Shown: positions 25,918 to 33,564 of the stretch, piece after piece
Numbering within the stretch: the stretch's first letter is position 1
How the letters are laid out: each line of letters starts with the position of its first letter
Assembly: GCF_900198605.1 (NCBI RefSeq)
Contig: NZ_FZPJ01000010.1
Coordinates: 1 to 37,990, forward strand
Direction: 5' to 3'
DNA length: 37,990 nt
From: Helicobacter mesocricetorum
Lineage (GTDB): Bacteria; Campylobacterota; Campylobacteria; Campylobacterales; Helicobacteraceae
Made by a program: the position numbers and the translations under genes
Notes under the pieces: generated by a model
Told to the model about the DNA's origin: nothing
Databases searched by the model: none
Seen by the model: only the letters and a program-made list of their open reading frames with translations

Positions 25918-26784
25918 ATGAAGTATATTTTAGTTGGAGCAGTAGCTTATGCACCGCAGATAGTACCGATTTGGGATATTATACGCGAGTATGCGAATGA
26001 TTATTTGAAAGATATAAGGCTAGATTATGTGCTATTTAGCAATTATGAACGGCAAGTGCAGTGGCTTGTAGAGGGCAAAATAGATATTGCTTGGAATACT
26101 AATGTTGCCTATATCCGAGCCAGTGCAGAAGCAGGAGTAGAGGCGATTTTAATGCGGGATACTGATATTGGCTTTAAGAGTGTCTTTGTGAGTAAAGATA
26201 AAGTGCAAAGTTTAAAAGATTTGAAAGGGAAAAAGTTTGGTTTAGGGAGTTTGGATTCTGCTCAAGCTGCTATTATGCCTTTATTTTATCTCCAACAAAA
26301 TGGGTTTAAGCTACAAGAATTCCCTCTACCTCTATTGGATACAGCAAAGGTAGAGAATGATAGTATTGGGATATTCCGCTTTAATAGTGATGTAGGAAAG
26401 CACGGCGATACAGGAAAGAGTGAGTTTGAGGTATTGGATAAGATTATCAGTGGAGAGCTTGATGCAGGGGCAATTGGTTCGACAACTTGGATGAGGGTGC
26501 TTCAGGAGGGGAACTATCCACAAATGACAAATTTTTATACAAGTCCTGATTATTGCCATTGCAACTTTACAACCCTAAAAGGTTTTGATTCTACGCTTAA
26601 AAAAAGTTTTATAACAATGATGCAATCCCAAAATCATCTTAAAGATAATCCACAAATTGCTCATATGATGAGTTTAGAGGGTTTAAATAATTGGGTATTA
26701 TGTGATGAAAAAGCACTTAGGGGATATAAGGAGATTATACAAGCAATGAAAGAGCAAAGATTAATGGAGAATATCATTGCTTAA
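25918..26784 (+). CDS. PhnD/SsuA-type solute-binding-fold protein without a signal peptide
   Basis: A 288-residue periplasmic-binding-protein-like fold of the PhnD/NMT1 group: FSNYERQVQWLVEGKIDIAW, SLKDLKGKKFGLGSLDSAQA, KHGDTGKSEFEV and KIISGELDAGAIGSTTW are typical. Unlike transported binding proteins it begins MKYILVGAVAYAPQIVPIWD with no signal peptide or lipobox, so it is expected in the cytoplasm. A Cys-His-Cys cluster (Cys213, His214, Cys215 in DYCHCNF) could bind metal. Cytoplasmic members of this fold include enzymes such as THI5. There is no ABC permease or ATPase beside it. It follows the flavoprotein by 3 bases with GGAG in the preceding stop region, so the trio is one transcriptional unit. 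Confidence 0.7.
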   Translation: MKYILVGAVAYAPQIVPIWDIIREYANDYLKDIRLDYVLFSNYERQVQWLVEGKIDIAWNTNVAYIRASAEAGVEAILMRDTDIGFKSVFVSKDKVQSLKDLKGKKFGLGSLDSAQAAIMPLFYLQQNGFKLQEFPLPLLDTAKVENDSIGIFRFNSDVGKHGDTGKSEFEVLDKIISGELDAGAIGSTTWMRVLQEGNYPQMTNFYTSPDYCHCNFTTLKGFDSTLKKSFITMMQSQNHLKDNPQIAHMMSLEGLNNWVLCDEKALRGYKEIIQAMKEQRLMENIIA

Positions 26785-26824
26785 AGATTCTCTAAAGCAA
26801 GTAATAAGAATGTATTAGAATCTT
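26784..26824 (+). terminator. Inverted repeat after the trio; content of the gap to rpsB
   Basis: AAGATTCT (26784-26791) and AGAATCTT (26817-26824) form an 8-bp perfect stem with a 25-base loop starting at the stop codon of the last trio gene. There is no T run, so termination is uncertain. Between here and the rpsB leader (26825-27030) two short overlapping open frames exist, one reading GFGIWGLGFKSESVIGVVQL before a stop, without start or ribosome site. They may be a gene relic. Confidence 0.3.
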
Positions 26825-27032
26825 AAGTAGAGGAATCTTGAGAATAAAGATGATCTATGAGTGCTAAGTTGATACAAGAAAGCTATTGGCGAAAACTTAA
26901 TTATAGTTGTTTTATTGCAAGAAATACAAGATGCCAATTTCGGGTTTGGAATATGGGGTTTGGGTTTTAAAAGTGAAAGTGTTATTGGGGTGGTGCAACT
27001 TTAATAAAAGCTAAAATTAAAGAAAATTTTAA

Positions 27033-27144
27033 TAGAATGCTAACCTTTTATCTTAAAAATCACACACGTTAATCCTAAGTTAGGTTGCAGGTTTATGCCT
27101 GTTTAAGAACGTGGAGGAAAAACCAAACCATTAGAGGAGAAAAT
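27033..27144 (+). promoter_or_regulatory. rpsB promoter and structured leader
   Basis: A -10-like TAGAAT (27033-27038) is followed by a leader with nested complementarity: CACGTT (27065-27070) with AACGTG (27108-27113), and CAGG (27088-27091) with CCTG (27098-27101). The outer stem closes just before GGAGG. Ribosomal protein S2 operons are often autoregulated through such leaders, so this is a candidate regulatory RNA structure. Confidence 0.4.
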
Positions 27145-27942
27145 ATGGTAACAATGAAAGACCTTTTAGAATGCGGTGTTCATTTTGGACATCAGACAAG
27201 ACGTTGGAATCCAAAAATGAAAAAATACATTTTTGGTGTGCGAAAAAATATTCATATTATTGACTTACAAAAAACTTTGCGTTATTTTCGTTATACCTAT
27301 AACATCGTTAGGGATGCAGCAGCAGAAGGGAAAGTCATTATGTTTGTTGGAACTAAAAAACAAGCTAATGAAACCTTAAAACAATATGCGCAGAGCGTCA
27401 ATGCTCCTTATGTGAATTATCGTTGGCTTGGAGGAATGCTGACAAACTTTTCAACCATTAAAAAATCGATTCGTAAATTAGAAATCATCGAAGAAATGGA
27501 ATCAAGTGGTCAAATTGATCTTTTAACCAAAAAAGAAAAATTAATGATTCAAAGAAAAAAAGAGAAATTAACGCAATATCTAGGTGGTGTAAGACATCTT
27601 AAAAAAGTCCCTGATATGATTTTTGTTATTGATGCCGCAAAGGAGAAAATAGCGGTAGCTGAAGCTAGAAAGCTTGGGATTCCTATTGTTGCTCCATTAG
27701 ATACCAATTGCGATCCTGATGTGGTAGATTATCCAATTCCAGGAAATGATGATGCGATTCGCTCTATTCAACTTTTTTGTAAAGAAATGACAGAAGCCAT
27801 TACAGAGGGACGCGCTATTGCTGGAGGTGAAGCCCCTATTGAAAATGAAGAGGTCGCTCCTGCAAGTGAGCAAGAGAAGCAAGAGGTTTTAGAAGAAGCT
27901 ATGCGTGAAGAAGATTTTATGCAAGCAGAAAACCAAGAATAA
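27145..27942 (+). CDS. rpsB: 30S ribosomal protein S2
   Basis: A 265-residue protein that starts [20 protein letters not shown] with ATG 27145 after GAGGAGAAAAT; a longer frame from 27085 covers the leader and is not used. [21 protein letters not shown] and [20 protein letters not shown] are conserved S2 motifs. A C-terminal acidic tail ([14 protein letters not shown]) extends it. It binds late to the 30S subunit. It is followed by tsf after 17 bases in the usual bacterial order. Confidence 0.98.
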   Translation: MVTMKDLLECGVHFGHQTRRWNPKMKKYIFGVRKNIHIIDLQKTLRYFRYTYNIVRDAAAEGKVIMFVGTKKQANETLKQYAQSVNAPYVNYRWLGGMLTNFSTIKKSIRKLEIIEEMESSGQIDLLTKKEKLMIQRKKEKLTQYLGGVRHLKKVPDMIFVIDAAKEKIAVAEARKLGIPIVAPLDTNCDPDVVDYPIPGNDDAIRSIQLFCKEMTEAITEGRAIAGGEAPIENEEVAPASEQEKQEVLEEAMREEDFMQAENQE

Positions 27943-27959
27943 TTTTGTAAGGATAGAAG

Positions 27960-29027
27960 ATGGCAGAGATTAATGCGCAACTTGTAAAACAGCTTCGGGA
28001 AATGACAGATGCAGGAATGATGGATTGCAAAAAGGCTTTAGTGGAAACACAGGGTGATATCCAAAAAGCGGTAGAATACTTAAGGGAAAAGGGATTAAGC
28101 AAGGCTGCTAAAAAAGCTGATAGGGTCGCTGCAGAAGGTGCGATTAGTATTGAAGTTTCACCAGATTTTAAAAAAGCTAGTATGGTAGAGATTAATTCTG
28201 AAACTGATTTTGTCGCCAAAAATGAGGGTTTTAAAGAGTTAAGTTCAAAAACTATTGCGTTGGTGCAAAGTTCTACTATCCAAAATACAGAAGAATTAAA
28301 TACCTTAAATCTTGATGGTGTTAAGTTTGAAGAATATTTAAAAACACAAATTGCAAAGATTGGTGAAAATATCGTTGTTAGAAGACTTGGAAAGGTTCAA
28401 GTGGAGGGTAGTGGAGTGGTTAATGCCTATGTGCATTCTAATGGACGAGTTGGCGTGATTATCGCACTTAAATGCCAAAAAGAAGAAAATACTGCAAAAT
28501 TGGCAGATTTTACTAAGAATCTCTGTATGCACGCAGCAGCAATGAAGCCACAAGTTATCAGTTACCATTCCTTTGATTTAGATTTTATCCAAAAGGAAAA
28601 AACTGCCATCATTGCAGAATTAGAGAAAGAAAATGAAGAACTCAAAAGATTAGGTAAGCCTTTGCATAAAATCCCCCAATACATTAGCCAACTAGAATTA
28701 AATGACGAAATCTTAGCTAAGCAAGAGGCTATCTTTAAAGAGGAGCTTAAGGCTCAAGGTAAGCCAGAGAAAATTTGGGATAAGATTTTACCGGGTCAGC
28801 TAGAGAGATTTAAAGCAGATTCTACGCTTTTAGATCAGCGATTAACACTTTTGGGGCAGTTTTTTGTAATGGATGACAAGAAAACTATCGCGCAAGTTTT
28901 GGCGCAAAAGAGTGAAGAACTCAAGGATACTCTTGAAGTGGTTGAATATATTCGTTTTGAGCTTGGTGAAGGGATTGAAAAGCAGGTAAGTAGCTTTGCT
29001 GATGAAGTTGCCGCACAGCTTGGATAA
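27960..29027 (+). CDS. tsf: Elongation factor Ts
   Basis: A 355-residue guanine-nucleotide exchange factor for EF-Tu. The N-terminal UBA-like domain has [20 protein letters not shown]; the core has [15 protein letters not shown], and the dimerisation region contains [26 protein letters not shown] and [14 protein letters not shown]. The length is larger than E. coli EF-Ts (about 283) and matches Campylobacterota members with an internal insertion. GTAAGGATAGAAG precedes the ATG. Confidence 0.98.
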   Translation: MAEINAQLVKQLREMTDAGMMDCKKALVETQGDIQKAVEYLREKGLSKAAKKADRVAAEGAISIEVSPDFKKASMVEINSETDFVAKNEGFKELSSKTIALVQSSTIQNTEELNTLNLDGVKFEEYLKTQIAKIGENIVVRRLGKVQVEGSGVVNAYVHSNGRVGVIIALKCQKEENTAKLADFTKNLCMHAAAMKPQVISYHSFDLDFIQKEKTAIIAELEKENEELKRLGKPLHKIPQYISQLELNDEILAKQEAIFKEELKAQGKPEKIWDKILPGQLERFKADSTLLDQRLTLLGQFFVMDDKKTIAQVLAQKSEELKDTLEVVEYIRFELGEGIEKQVSSFADEVAAQLG

Positions 29028-29037
29028 TCCTTAGAAT

Positions 29038-29682
29038 ATGTCTTTATTAGAGGTTAAAGGCATTTCTTTTAGTTATGAAAAGCCCGTTATAGATAATCTC
29101 TCTTTTAGCGCACAAGGGGGGGAGAGTATTTCTATTATGGGTGTTAGTGGAAGTGGGAAAAGCACACTTTTACACATTTTATCTTCGTTTTTAAAACCCC
29201 AAAGAGGAAGTGTTAGGATACTCAATAAAGACATTTATGCTATCCCTTATGCAGAGATTTTAAATCTTAGACGCAAGGAAATAGGCATTATCTTCCAATC
29301 GCATTATTTGTTTTTGGGATTTAACGCAAGAGAAAATTTAGAGGTTGCCTCTTTGCTTTCAGGGGAAGCTATTGATGATTCTTTGTTGAGGTTTTTTGGA
29401 ATTTTTGAGAATTTACCTAAAAATGTTAGCACTTTAAGCGGGGGACAGCAACAACGTTTATCTATCGCTAGAATCTTAACAAAAAAACCTAATATTATTT
29501 TTGCAGATGAACCCACAGGGAATTTAGATAGAGAAAACGCTTTTAAGGTTATGGGATTGCTTTTTGAATATGTTAAGCAGACTTCTGCTCTTTTAATTTA
29601 TGTAACGCACGATCCGCTTTTAGCGCAAAAGGCTACCCGCTCTTATCAGCTAGAAAATGCCAACTTAAAGCCTCTTAATTAA
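29038..29682 (+). CDS. ABC transporter ATP-binding protein (LolD/FtsE type)
   Basis: A 214-residue ATPase with Walker A (GVSGSGKSTLLHI), Q-loop (IIFQSHYLF), signature (LSGGQQQRLSIARIL), Walker B (IIFADEPTGNLD) and the H-loop (YVTHDP). The small size and the DEPTGNLD sequence place it in the LolD/MacB/FtsE group of ATPases that work with membrane proteins in the envelope. No permease is adjacent. Its position between tsf and fliR matches the C. jejuni order. It starts 10 bases after tsf and ends overlapping the fliR start by one base. Confidence 0.9.
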   Translation: MSLLEVKGISFSYEKPVIDNLSFSAQGGESISIMGVSGSGKSTLLHILSSFLKPQRGSVRILNKDIYAIPYAEILNLRRKEIGIIFQSHYLFLGFNARENLEVASLLSGEAIDDSLLRFFGIFENLPKNVSTLSGGQQQRLSIARILTKKPNIIFADEPTGNLDRENAFKVMGLLFEYVKQTSALLIYVTHDPLLAQKATRSYQLENANLKPLN

Positions 29683-30452
29683 TGGAATTTTTAGCTTATC
29701 TTACAGAGGGAAATGTCGCAAACTTTTTATTGTTGCTTTTGCGTTTTGCCGGGATTATAGCCTTTTTTCCTTTTTTTGAAAATCAGCTCATTACCAACTC
29801 TATTAAGGGCGTTTTTATCTTTTGGTTGGCAATTTTATTTATCCCATTAGTTACGATTATTCCTCCTGCTAATATGAGTATTGTGGAATTTATTGTAGCG
29901 GGATTGTCAGAGATTATGCTGGGATTCTTGGCTTCTATGGCGTTACAGATTGTCTTTGGTATGATTTCCTTTGGTGGAGAGGTTATTTCTTTTGCTATGG
30001 GATTAACCATTGCGAATGCTTATGACCCTGTAACAGGCGCTCAAAAACCAATTGTTGGGCAACTTCTAACATTACTTGCATTGCTTATTATGTTAGGGCT
30101 TGACTATCATCATCTTTTTTTATATTTTGTAAGTGAGAGTATTAAAGAGATTCCTTTAGGGGGGTTTCTTTATTCTCATAACTATATCCAATACATTATC
30201 CAATCTTTTTCGAATCTTTTTTTGATAGGGCTTACAATGTCTTTTCCTATTATCGCACTTATTTTACTCTCTGATATTATTTTTGGAATGATTATGAAAG
30301 CTCATCCACAATTTAATCTCTTAGCCATTGGTTTTCCTGTCAAGATTAGCATTGCCTTTGGTATTTTAGTTGTGATTATTCCTGCGGTAATGATTCATTT
30401 TAAAAGAGAGTTTCTTAAAGCTTTTGATGCTTTGACTATTTTGTTCCAATAA
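29682..30452 (+). CDS. fliR: Flagellar export apparatus protein FliR
   Basis: A 256-residue integral membrane protein with about six hydrophobic segments: RFAGIIAFFPFFENQLI at the N-terminus, FGMISFGGEVISFAMGL in the middle (conserved FliR motif), and DIIFGMIMKAHPQFNLLAIGFPVKI near the end (the FliR 'P..n.f..gfP.k' motif). It is part of the flagellar type III export gate with FliP and FliQ. The ATG overlaps the ABC gene stop (TAATG). It ends 26 bases before the convergent regulator gene. Confidence 0.95.
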   Translation: MEFLAYLTEGNVANFLLLLLRFAGIIAFFPFFENQLITNSIKGVFIFWLAILFIPLVTIIPPANMSIVEFIVAGLSEIMLGFLASMALQIVFGMISFGGEVISFAMGLTIANAYDPVTGAQKPIVGQLLTLLALLIMLGLDYHHLFLYFVSESIKEIPLGGFLYSHNYIQYIIQSFSNLFLIGLTMSFPIIALILLSDIIFGMIMKAHPQFNLLAIGFPVKISIAFGILVVIIPAVMIHFKREFLKAFDALTILFQ

Positions 30453-30478
30453 TCCTTAGTCTTTGTAGAGTCTTTGGA

Positions 30479-31069
30479 TTAGAGATTGTTGATAAATTTC
30501 GTATCCATAAAAATAATCTTTCCATTTTGAGTTTTTATAAGGTTTTTTGCTTTAAGGTTTTTTAGAACCCTTGATAGTGATTCGGGGCTTATATTAAGAT
30601 TTTTGGCAATTTGCTTTTGTGTAAGGGTGGGCAGTGATGCTTGATTTTGTAAAAGAAAGTCTTTGAGTTTTTCTTCTATGGTTTTAGAGTTTTGGCTAAT
30701 ATGGTTTTCTAAGATTTTGATTTTATTGCAGAGTGAAGCTATGAAAGAGAGGCAAAAATTCGAATCTTCTTGGCATAATCTTTTAAAGGTTTTAATGCCA
30801 ATCTCTAATACCTCGCATTCTTCTATACACATTGCACTTGCTGGGTATGGAATGTTTAGAAAAGTAGGCATTTCTGCAATGAAGCTTACACTGGAGATTT
30901 GGTGGATAGTTTTTTCTTTGTTGTCTTCTGTGCTTTTATAAAGAGAAATCTTCCCCTTTAATAAAACAAAAAGGTTTTTTGGATTCTCACCTTCATAAAA
31001 AAGAGTTTCTTCTTTATGGTAAAAGCGTTTGTAGCCTATATTATAAAGCATCTTGATATAATCTTCCAT
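30479..31069 (-). CDS. nssR: Crp/Fnr-family regulator, NssR-like
   Basis: A 196-residue transcription factor starting MEDYIKMLYNIGYKRFYHKE at 31069, chosen because AAAAGGATTTAAA sits just before it; the open frame extends 18 codons upstream without a ribosome site. It has a cyclic-nucleotide-binding-fold sensor (LFVLLKGKISLYK) and a C-terminal helix-turn-helix (LTQKQIAKNLNISPESLSRV). It lacks the N-terminal Cys cluster of oxygen-sensing FNR. It is divergent from a membrane-protein gene and a group III truncated haemoglobin, the arrangement of NssR and Ctb in Campylobacter jejuni, where NssR controls nitrosative-stress genes. The NssR name rests on this context and the sequence type. Confidence 0.7.
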   Translation of the reverse strand: MEDYIKMLYNIGYKRFYHKEETLFYEGENPKNLFVLLKGKISLYKSTEDNKEKTIHQISSVSFIAEMPTFLNIPYPASAMCIEECEVLEIGIKTFKRLCQEDSNFCLSFIASLCNKIKILENHISQNSKTIEEKLKDFLLQNQASLPTLTQKQIAKNLNISPESLSRVLKNLKAKNLIKTQNGKIIFMDTKFINNL

Positions 31070-31109
31070 TTTAAATCCTTTTTGGATAATGCGAAGAGTA
31101 TCAAAAAAC

Positions 31110-31123
31110 TTAACATAAATCAA
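31110..31123 (+). promoter_or_regulatory. Crp/Fnr-type operator and promoter between nssR and the haemoglobin operon
   Basis: TTAAC-ATAA-ATCAA (31110-31123) is an imperfect inverted repeat with the 5-4-5 layout of Fnr/NssR sites; the known C. jejuni NssR motif is TTAAC-N4-GTTAA. A -10-like TATGAT lies at 31146-31151, so the site would centre near -41.5, a class II activator position. On the other strand the site also lies upstream of nssR. Confidence 0.55.
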
Positions 31124-31179
31124 TTTTTATTTTTATTGGCTGTGTTATGATTTTTGTAAAATCATTAGGAGTAAAGTTT

Positions 31180-31623
31180 ATGGAAGTGTTTTATCCTTAT
31201 TTTTTGATTGTGCATTTAATGAGTGCTATTATTTTTTTGGGCTTTATTTTTACCGATGTGGTTTTGCTAGCTCCTCTTAGAGAAGTATTAGGTGAGGAGT
31301 TTGCCGATAAAATGTTTCAAGGGATTTCTAAGCGCGGTAGTAAAATTATGCCTTTTTGTCTTTTGTTATTGGTATTAAGTGGTGGAGCAATGATTGGTCA
31401 GTATGTTGGAAGTGGTCAGGGGTATTTTGATACTTTCTTACAAAAAGCTTTATGGTTTAAGGTATTTTTTGCTTCTTTAATTGTTTTGGCAGTGATTATT
31501 TCTTTAACCTGCCATTATATTTTAAAAGTGAGGAATCCATTAGGCAAGATTATCCACCCCCTAGCATTAGTGTTTGGGGTGTTTATTGTAGTGTTGGCAA
31601 AAATAGCATTTTATTTTAGTTAA
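31180..31623 (+). CDS. Four-helix integral membrane protein, likely in the NssR regulon
   Basis: A 147-residue protein with four hydrophobic segments. It starts MEVFYPYFLIVHLMSAIIF at 31180 after AGGAGTAAAGTTT; the upstream in-frame ATG at 31147 lies inside the putative -10 box and is not used. The His in IVHLMSAI, a second His in LTCHYILK and a third in KIIHPLALVF are spaced as in haem- or metal-binding membrane proteins (CopD/DUF2269-like). It is followed after 10 bases by the truncated haemoglobin gene, so a role in the same nitrosative or oxygen response is likely. In C. jejuni an integral membrane protein is also part of the NssR regulon. Confidence 0.6.
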   Translation: MEVFYPYFLIVHLMSAIIFLGFIFTDVVLLAPLREVLGEEFADKMFQGISKRGSKIMPFCLLLLVLSGGAMIGQYVGSGQGYFDTFLQKALWFKVFFASLIVLAVIISLTCHYILKVRNPLGKIIHPLALVFGVFIVVLAKIAFYFS

Positions 31624-31633
31624 GGGGAAGATT

Positions 31634-32017
31634 ATGAAATATCAAGAGATTTGTGTAGAGGGAATTAACCAATTAATGGATATTTTTTATGGAAAGATTC
31701 GTAAAGATAAGAGCGGACTTGGGGAGATTTTTAATAATAAAATAGGCACAGGTGAGGAAGAATGGAGAGAACATAAAGCCAAAATTTCGAATTTTTGGCA
31801 AGGAATGTTATTAGGTAGCGGAGATTATTCAGGACAGCCTATGAAAGCACATTTAGAGCTACCACCTTTTCCTAGAGAGTTTTTTAATACTTGGTTGGAG
31901 TTATTTGAAGAGAGCTTAAGACAGGTTTTTGAAGACAATATTGCCAATGATATTTTGCATAAAGCAAGGATGATTGCTGATAGATTCCAATATATGCTTT
32001 ATGAAAGTGGGCATTAA
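31634..32017 (+). CDS. ctb: Group III truncated haemoglobin (Ctb-like)
   Basis: A 127-residue globin. Residues match the haem pocket of C. jejuni Ctb in spacing: Tyr19 (FYGKI, B10), His47 (WREHKAKI, E7), His73 (MKAHLELP, proximal F8) and Trp87 (FNTWLELF, G8), with FWQGMLLGSGDYSGQPM between. Group III globins bind O2 and NO and moderate respiration and nitrosative stress. It forms an operon with the preceding membrane-protein gene under the NssR-type operator. A good ribosome site (AAGGGGAAGATT) precedes it. Confidence 0.93.
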   Translation: MKYQEICVEGINQLMDIFYGKIRKDKSGLGEIFNNKIGTGEEEWREHKAKISNFWQGMLLGSGDYSGQPMKAHLELPPFPREFFNTWLELFEESLRQVFEDNIANDILHKARMIADRFQYMLYESGH

Positions 32018-32111
32018 TTTTTCTGCTTTAAGTTTGGCGATAGTGAAAAACAAGTTGGGTTTTTAGAGGTATTAGCATTGCTTAACAAAAGAAAAGTCAA
32101 ATAAAATGTGT

Positions 32112-32117
32112 TATAAT
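32112..32117 (+). promoter_or_regulatory. -10 box upstream of the hotdog gene
   Basis: TGTGTTATAATGCC carries a perfect TATAAT at 32112-32117, giving a start near 32124 and a leader of about 27 bases with AAGGGATAAGG before the ATG. Confidence 0.55.
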
Positions 32118-32150
32118 GCCAAATATTAAGCAAAGTTTAAGGGATAAGGA

Positions 32151-32627
32151 ATGGAAGACGAATTTCCTAAGGAAGATGAAGATTTTTTAAATAAGCTAGA
32201 TTATGACACTGTTATCCAAAGGGCTTGTCAAGAAATAGATGCTAACAATGGAAGCATAAAAGAGCTAAAGCAGGGCAATGCGGTTGTGTTTCTTGAAACA
32301 AGTAGAAGAATGGTATTGGATAAAAATGGACTTATCCATTCTGGGAATCTTTACTCAAGTGCCGCTTATGCTGCCTTATTGGCGGTTAATAATCCTAATG
32401 CCGTAGTCATTGGTGCTGAAGTGAAATTCCTAGCTCCTCTTGAGGTTGGGAATGAAGTAGTTTTTAAGGCTCAAACTTTACAAGAGGATACAAAGAAAAG
32501 GGAAGTAAAAGTAGAAGGTTTTGTTTTAGATATTAAGATTTTTGATGCAATGTTTTATGTGGCTGTTTTTGAAAAGCATGTTTTAAGTCTGCATATTACT
32601 AAAGAGATGGAAAAAAAAATGGGGTGA
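32151..32627 (+). CDS. Hotdog-fold thioesterase-like protein
   Basis: A 158-residue cytoplasmic protein. The second half has the PaaI/FapR-like hotdog pattern: GLIHSGNLYSSAAYAALLAV (central helix), VVIGAEVKFLAPLEVGNEVVF and KREVKVEGFVLD. The acidic N-terminus (MEDEFPKEDEDF) is lineage-specific. Similar proteins are annotated as hotdog thioesterases in Helicobacter (for example the HP0420 type). It would hydrolyse or bind an acyl thioester; the substrate is unknown. It is followed after 20 bases by the PHP phosphatase. Confidence 0.75.
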   Translation: MEDEFPKEDEDFLNKLDYDTVIQRACQEIDANNGSIKELKQGNAVVFLETSRRMVLDKNGLIHSGNLYSSAAYAALLAVNNPNAVVIGAEVKFLAPLEVGNEVVFKAQTLQEDTKKREVKVEGFVLDIKIFDAMFYVAVFEKHVLSLHITKEMEKKMG

Positions 32628-32647
32628 GTTACTAAAGTTTAGGAGCA

Positions 32648-33442
32648 ATGATGGGAGTAATGATGAAAGTAGATTTGCATAATCACACATCTTTTTGCAA
32701 TCACGCAACAGGAAGTATGGAGGAATATATCCAAAGAGCTATTGAAGAGAAAATTGATGTTTTTGGTTTTTCTTGTCATAATCCTATGGGCTTTGATGAA
32801 AAATATCGTATGAGTTTCACACAACTGCCTTTGTATCTTGATAGAATTAGAGAATTAAAAGAAAAATACCATTCTAAGATTCTTATTAAAAGTGCTTTGG
32901 AGATTGATTATCTTCCGCAGTATTTAGAGGATAGATTGTTGGATTTACCCTTAGACTATCGTATTGGGTCTGTGCATTTTTTAGGTTCTTGGGGGTTTGA
33001 TAATCCAGAATTTATCGGGGAGTATTCTAAAAGAGATATTAATAAAATCTGGGAAGATTATTATGCGGCTATTGAAGAAATGGCAAAAAGTGGATTGTTT
33101 GATATTGTCGGGCATATAGATTTATTAAAGATTTTTAAATTTTATCCGACAAAGGATTTGAGAAAGCCTCTACAATCAGCCCTAAAGGCTATTAAGAAGT
33201 CTAATATGGTGGTTGAGATTAATGCAGCAGGGTTTCGTAAAGAGGTTGGCGAACAATACCCTAGTAGGGAGATTTTGGAGATGTGTTTAGAGCTAGAAAT
33301 ACCTATTACTTTTGGCAGTGATGCACATAGCATAGAGCAAATAGGGTTTAAAAGGGAGGCTATGGAAGACTTGGCAAAAGAAATTGGCTTCAGCAAATGC
33401 GCAACTTTCACACAGCGACAAAGAGAAATGGTAGAGTTTTGA
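32648..33442 (+). CDS. hisK: PHP-domain histidinol-phosphatase-type phosphoesterase
   Basis: A 264-residue enzyme of the HisK-type PHP family. The N-terminus has the metal-binding DLHNHTSFCNHATGSMEEYI; further signatures are ALEIDYLP, GSVHFL, DIVGHIDLLK, VEINAAGFRK and ITFGSDAH. These supply the His/Asp ligands of the trinuclear metal site. It should remove phosphate from histidinol phosphate in histidine synthesis, though related PHP enzymes act on other substrates. Two starts are possible: ATG 32648 after TTTAGGAGCA, or ATG 32660 or 32663 after GGGAGT; I kept the first. Confidence 0.82.
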   Translation: MMGVMMKVDLHNHTSFCNHATGSMEEYIQRAIEEKIDVFGFSCHNPMGFDEKYRMSFTQLPLYLDRIRELKEKYHSKILIKSALEIDYLPQYLEDRLLDLPLDYRIGSVHFLGSWGFDNPEFIGEYSKRDINKIWEDYYAAIEEMAKSGLFDIVGHIDLLKIFKFYPTKDLRKPLQSALKAIKKSNMVVEINAAGFRKEVGEQYPSREILEMCLELEIPITFGSDAHSIEQIGFKREAMEDLAKEIGFSKCATFTQRQREMVEF

Positions 33443-33534
33443 AGCTAGAATCCAAGGTTCATTATAAAAGCCTATTAGGCATTAAAGTAAAAGCATTAAA
33501 TTAATTTCTTAATGGTGGGGCTATGGAAACAAGG

Positions 33535-33540
33535 TATAAT
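33535..33540 (+). promoter_or_regulatory. -10 box upstream of the small gene before rsmD
   Basis: AAGGTATAATTT contains TATAAT at 33535-33540, 25 bases before the ATG at 33565, which makes a short leader with GGAG at 33555-33558. Confidence 0.55.
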
Positions 33541-33564
33541 TTTTAAAAGTTTTTGGAGTTTGTT

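Noticed and set aside
27085-27144. Upstream extension of rpsB by 20 codons
   Set aside because: It covers the structured leader, and a strong GAGGAG ribosome site precedes the conserved MVTMKDLL start.
29116-29122. G7 run in the ABC ATPase gene as a phase switch
   Set aside because: Seven bases is short compared with the 11-12 base tracts here, and the gene is a conserved member of the rpsB-fliR operon.
31147-31179. Upstream ATG for the four-helix membrane protein
   Set aside because: It falls inside the likely -10 box; AGGAG precedes the later ATG at 31180.
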